A DNA stretch of 7,211 nt from Schlesneria sp. (lineage in GTDB: Bacteria; Planctomycetota; Planctomycetia; Planctomycetales; Planctomycetaceae): contig JANXOO010001176.1 in the NCBI GenBank assembly GCA_025353525.1, positions 1 to 7,211 of the forward strand. The letters run 5' to 3'. Numbering within the stretch: the first letter of the stretch is position 1; the number at the start of each line of letters is the position of its first letter. The notes under the pieces were generated by a model, which saw only the letters and a list, made by a program, of their open reading frames with translations, was not told the DNA's origin and ran no database searches. The position numbers were made by a program, and so were the translations under genes. Positions 7,061 through 7,211 of this stretch are shown here, piece after piece.

Positions 7061-7103
7061 AAAAAAAACAAAGGGGACATTCTACTTTTGTAGAATGTCC
7101 CCT
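7061..7103 (-). terminator. Strong intrinsic terminator behind the tRNA remnant
   Basis: Read on the minus strand, AGGGGACATTCTAC is followed by the loop AAAA and the perfect complement GTAGAATGTCCCCT, giving a 14-bp stem (7072-7085 with 7090-7103) without mismatches. It is followed by TTGTTTTTTTT. This is the textbook form of a Rho-independent terminator, and it begins 4 bases after the tRNA 3' end, so it would have ended the tRNA transcript. It also separates the tRNA region from the minus-strand genes to the left. The loop, 3' arm and U tract recur at 464-489 in the opposite orientation, so the unit may be a dispersed palindrome used as a terminator. Confidence 0.85.
7064..7089 (-). repeat. 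26-base repeat, inverted copy
   Basis: The complement of these bases is identical over 26 positions to 464-489. Here the copy is part of a complete hairpin; at the left locus only this part is present. The copies face each other across 6.6 kb. This is formally a terminal-inverted-repeat arrangement, but I think it is coincidental because the interval holds unrelated chromosomal genes and no transposase. Confidence 0.8.
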
Positions 7104-7107
7104 CAAA

Positions 7108-7149
7108 TCGGGCTGACAGGATTTGAACCTGCGACCTCTTGACCCCCAG
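7108..7149 (-). tRNA. 3' half of a tRNA-Pro(GGG) gene, 5' half missing
   Basis: Read on the minus strand the 42 bases are anticodon loop CTGGGGG (anticodon GGG), 3' anticodon stem TCAAG, variable loop AGGTC, T arm GCAGG-TTCAAAT-CCTGT, acceptor 3' strand CAGCCCG and discriminator A; no CCA is encoded. A C1-G72 pair, implied by the G at position 72, is typical of bacterial tRNA-Pro. The bases before the loop (GCTGT) do not pair with TCAAG, and no D arm or 5' acceptor strand (expected CGGGCTG) follows in the remaining 62 bases. The piece therefore cannot fold as a tRNA. Sequence identity that starts at the anticodon loop is typical of the displaced attachment site left by a tyrosine-recombinase element. 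A group I intron in the anticodon loop is a less likely alternative. Confidence 0.8.
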
Positions 7150-7194
7150 ACAGCCAAAATCGAACCGCAATTTCAATGGAAATGCCGTATTTCG

Positions 7195-7211
7195 TAGCGT
7201 ATTGTACGCTA
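7195..7211. repeat. Perfect 7-base inverted repeat at the window edge
   Basis: TAGCGTA and TACGCTA flank TTG, giving a perfect 7-bp inverted repeat that ends exactly at the last base of the window. It lies 46 bases from the tRNA remnant, on the side where an integrated element would begin, so it could be a protein-binding arm site or a small hairpin. It may extend beyond the window. Confidence 0.4.

Noticed and set aside
464..7103. The inverted 26-base copies as terminal repeats of one 6.6-kb transposon
   Set aside because: There is no transposase, the interval carries ordinary chromosomal genes on both strands, and the left copy lacks the hairpin arm present at the right. Two dispersed copies are the simpler reading.
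6781..7116. Plus-strand 111-residue frame running through the hairpin
   Set aside because: It overlaps the start of the membrane protein gene, and its C-terminal part is merely a translation of the terminator and tRNA fragment.

Overview
The window most likely comes from a planctomycete, or a close relative, with moderately high GC. The reasons are the style of a broken ECF sigma factor (its N-terminal wording and its region-2 wording), the sparse gene packing with decayed remnants, and the flavour of the repeats. No rRNA or marker gene is present to prove this.

Layout. Positions 1-487 hold no convincing gene. They contain two near-identical 19-base motifs about 340 bases apart and one copy of a 26-base repeat. 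Positions 488-919 (minus) are the remnant of an ECF sigma factor: region 2 is readable but frameshifted, and the gene stops at the 26-base repeat before region 4. Positions 1119-2600 (plus) encode an intact SelO/YdiU protein AMPylase with a good ribosome binding site. Positions 2604-3026 (minus) are a small, probably N-terminally truncated member of an unnamed family. After about 270 empty bases, four minus-strand reading frames run from right to left: a multi-pass membrane protein of the HGSNAT/NagX-like acyltransferase family (5778-6971), a doubtful 137-residue frame overlapping it by 4 bases (5368-5781), a geranylgeranyl-reductase-type FAD oxidoreductase (4171-5352), and a UbiE/MenG-type methyltransferase (3294-4058). 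The right edge holds a strong minus-strand intrinsic terminator (7061-7103) directly downstream of the 3' half of a tRNA-Pro(GGG) gene (7108-7149).

How the parts fit. The oxidoreductase and methyltransferase are adjacent and could form a tailoring pair acting on a lipid or quinone-like aromatic, as in alkylquinone/alkylresorcinol clusters, but no type III polyketide synthase lies in this window. SelO appears to be a stand-alone gene. The 5' half of the tRNA is absent. This is the usual scar where a tyrosine-recombinase element has integrated at the anticodon loop, so the element itself would lie to the right of this window and most of what is seen here would be host chromosome. The same hairpin sequence that terminates the tRNA has a half copy, in inverted orientation, at the break point of the sigma factor remnant.

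I found no clear new biological system. The strongest leads are the tRNA scar and the terminator-derived repeat.
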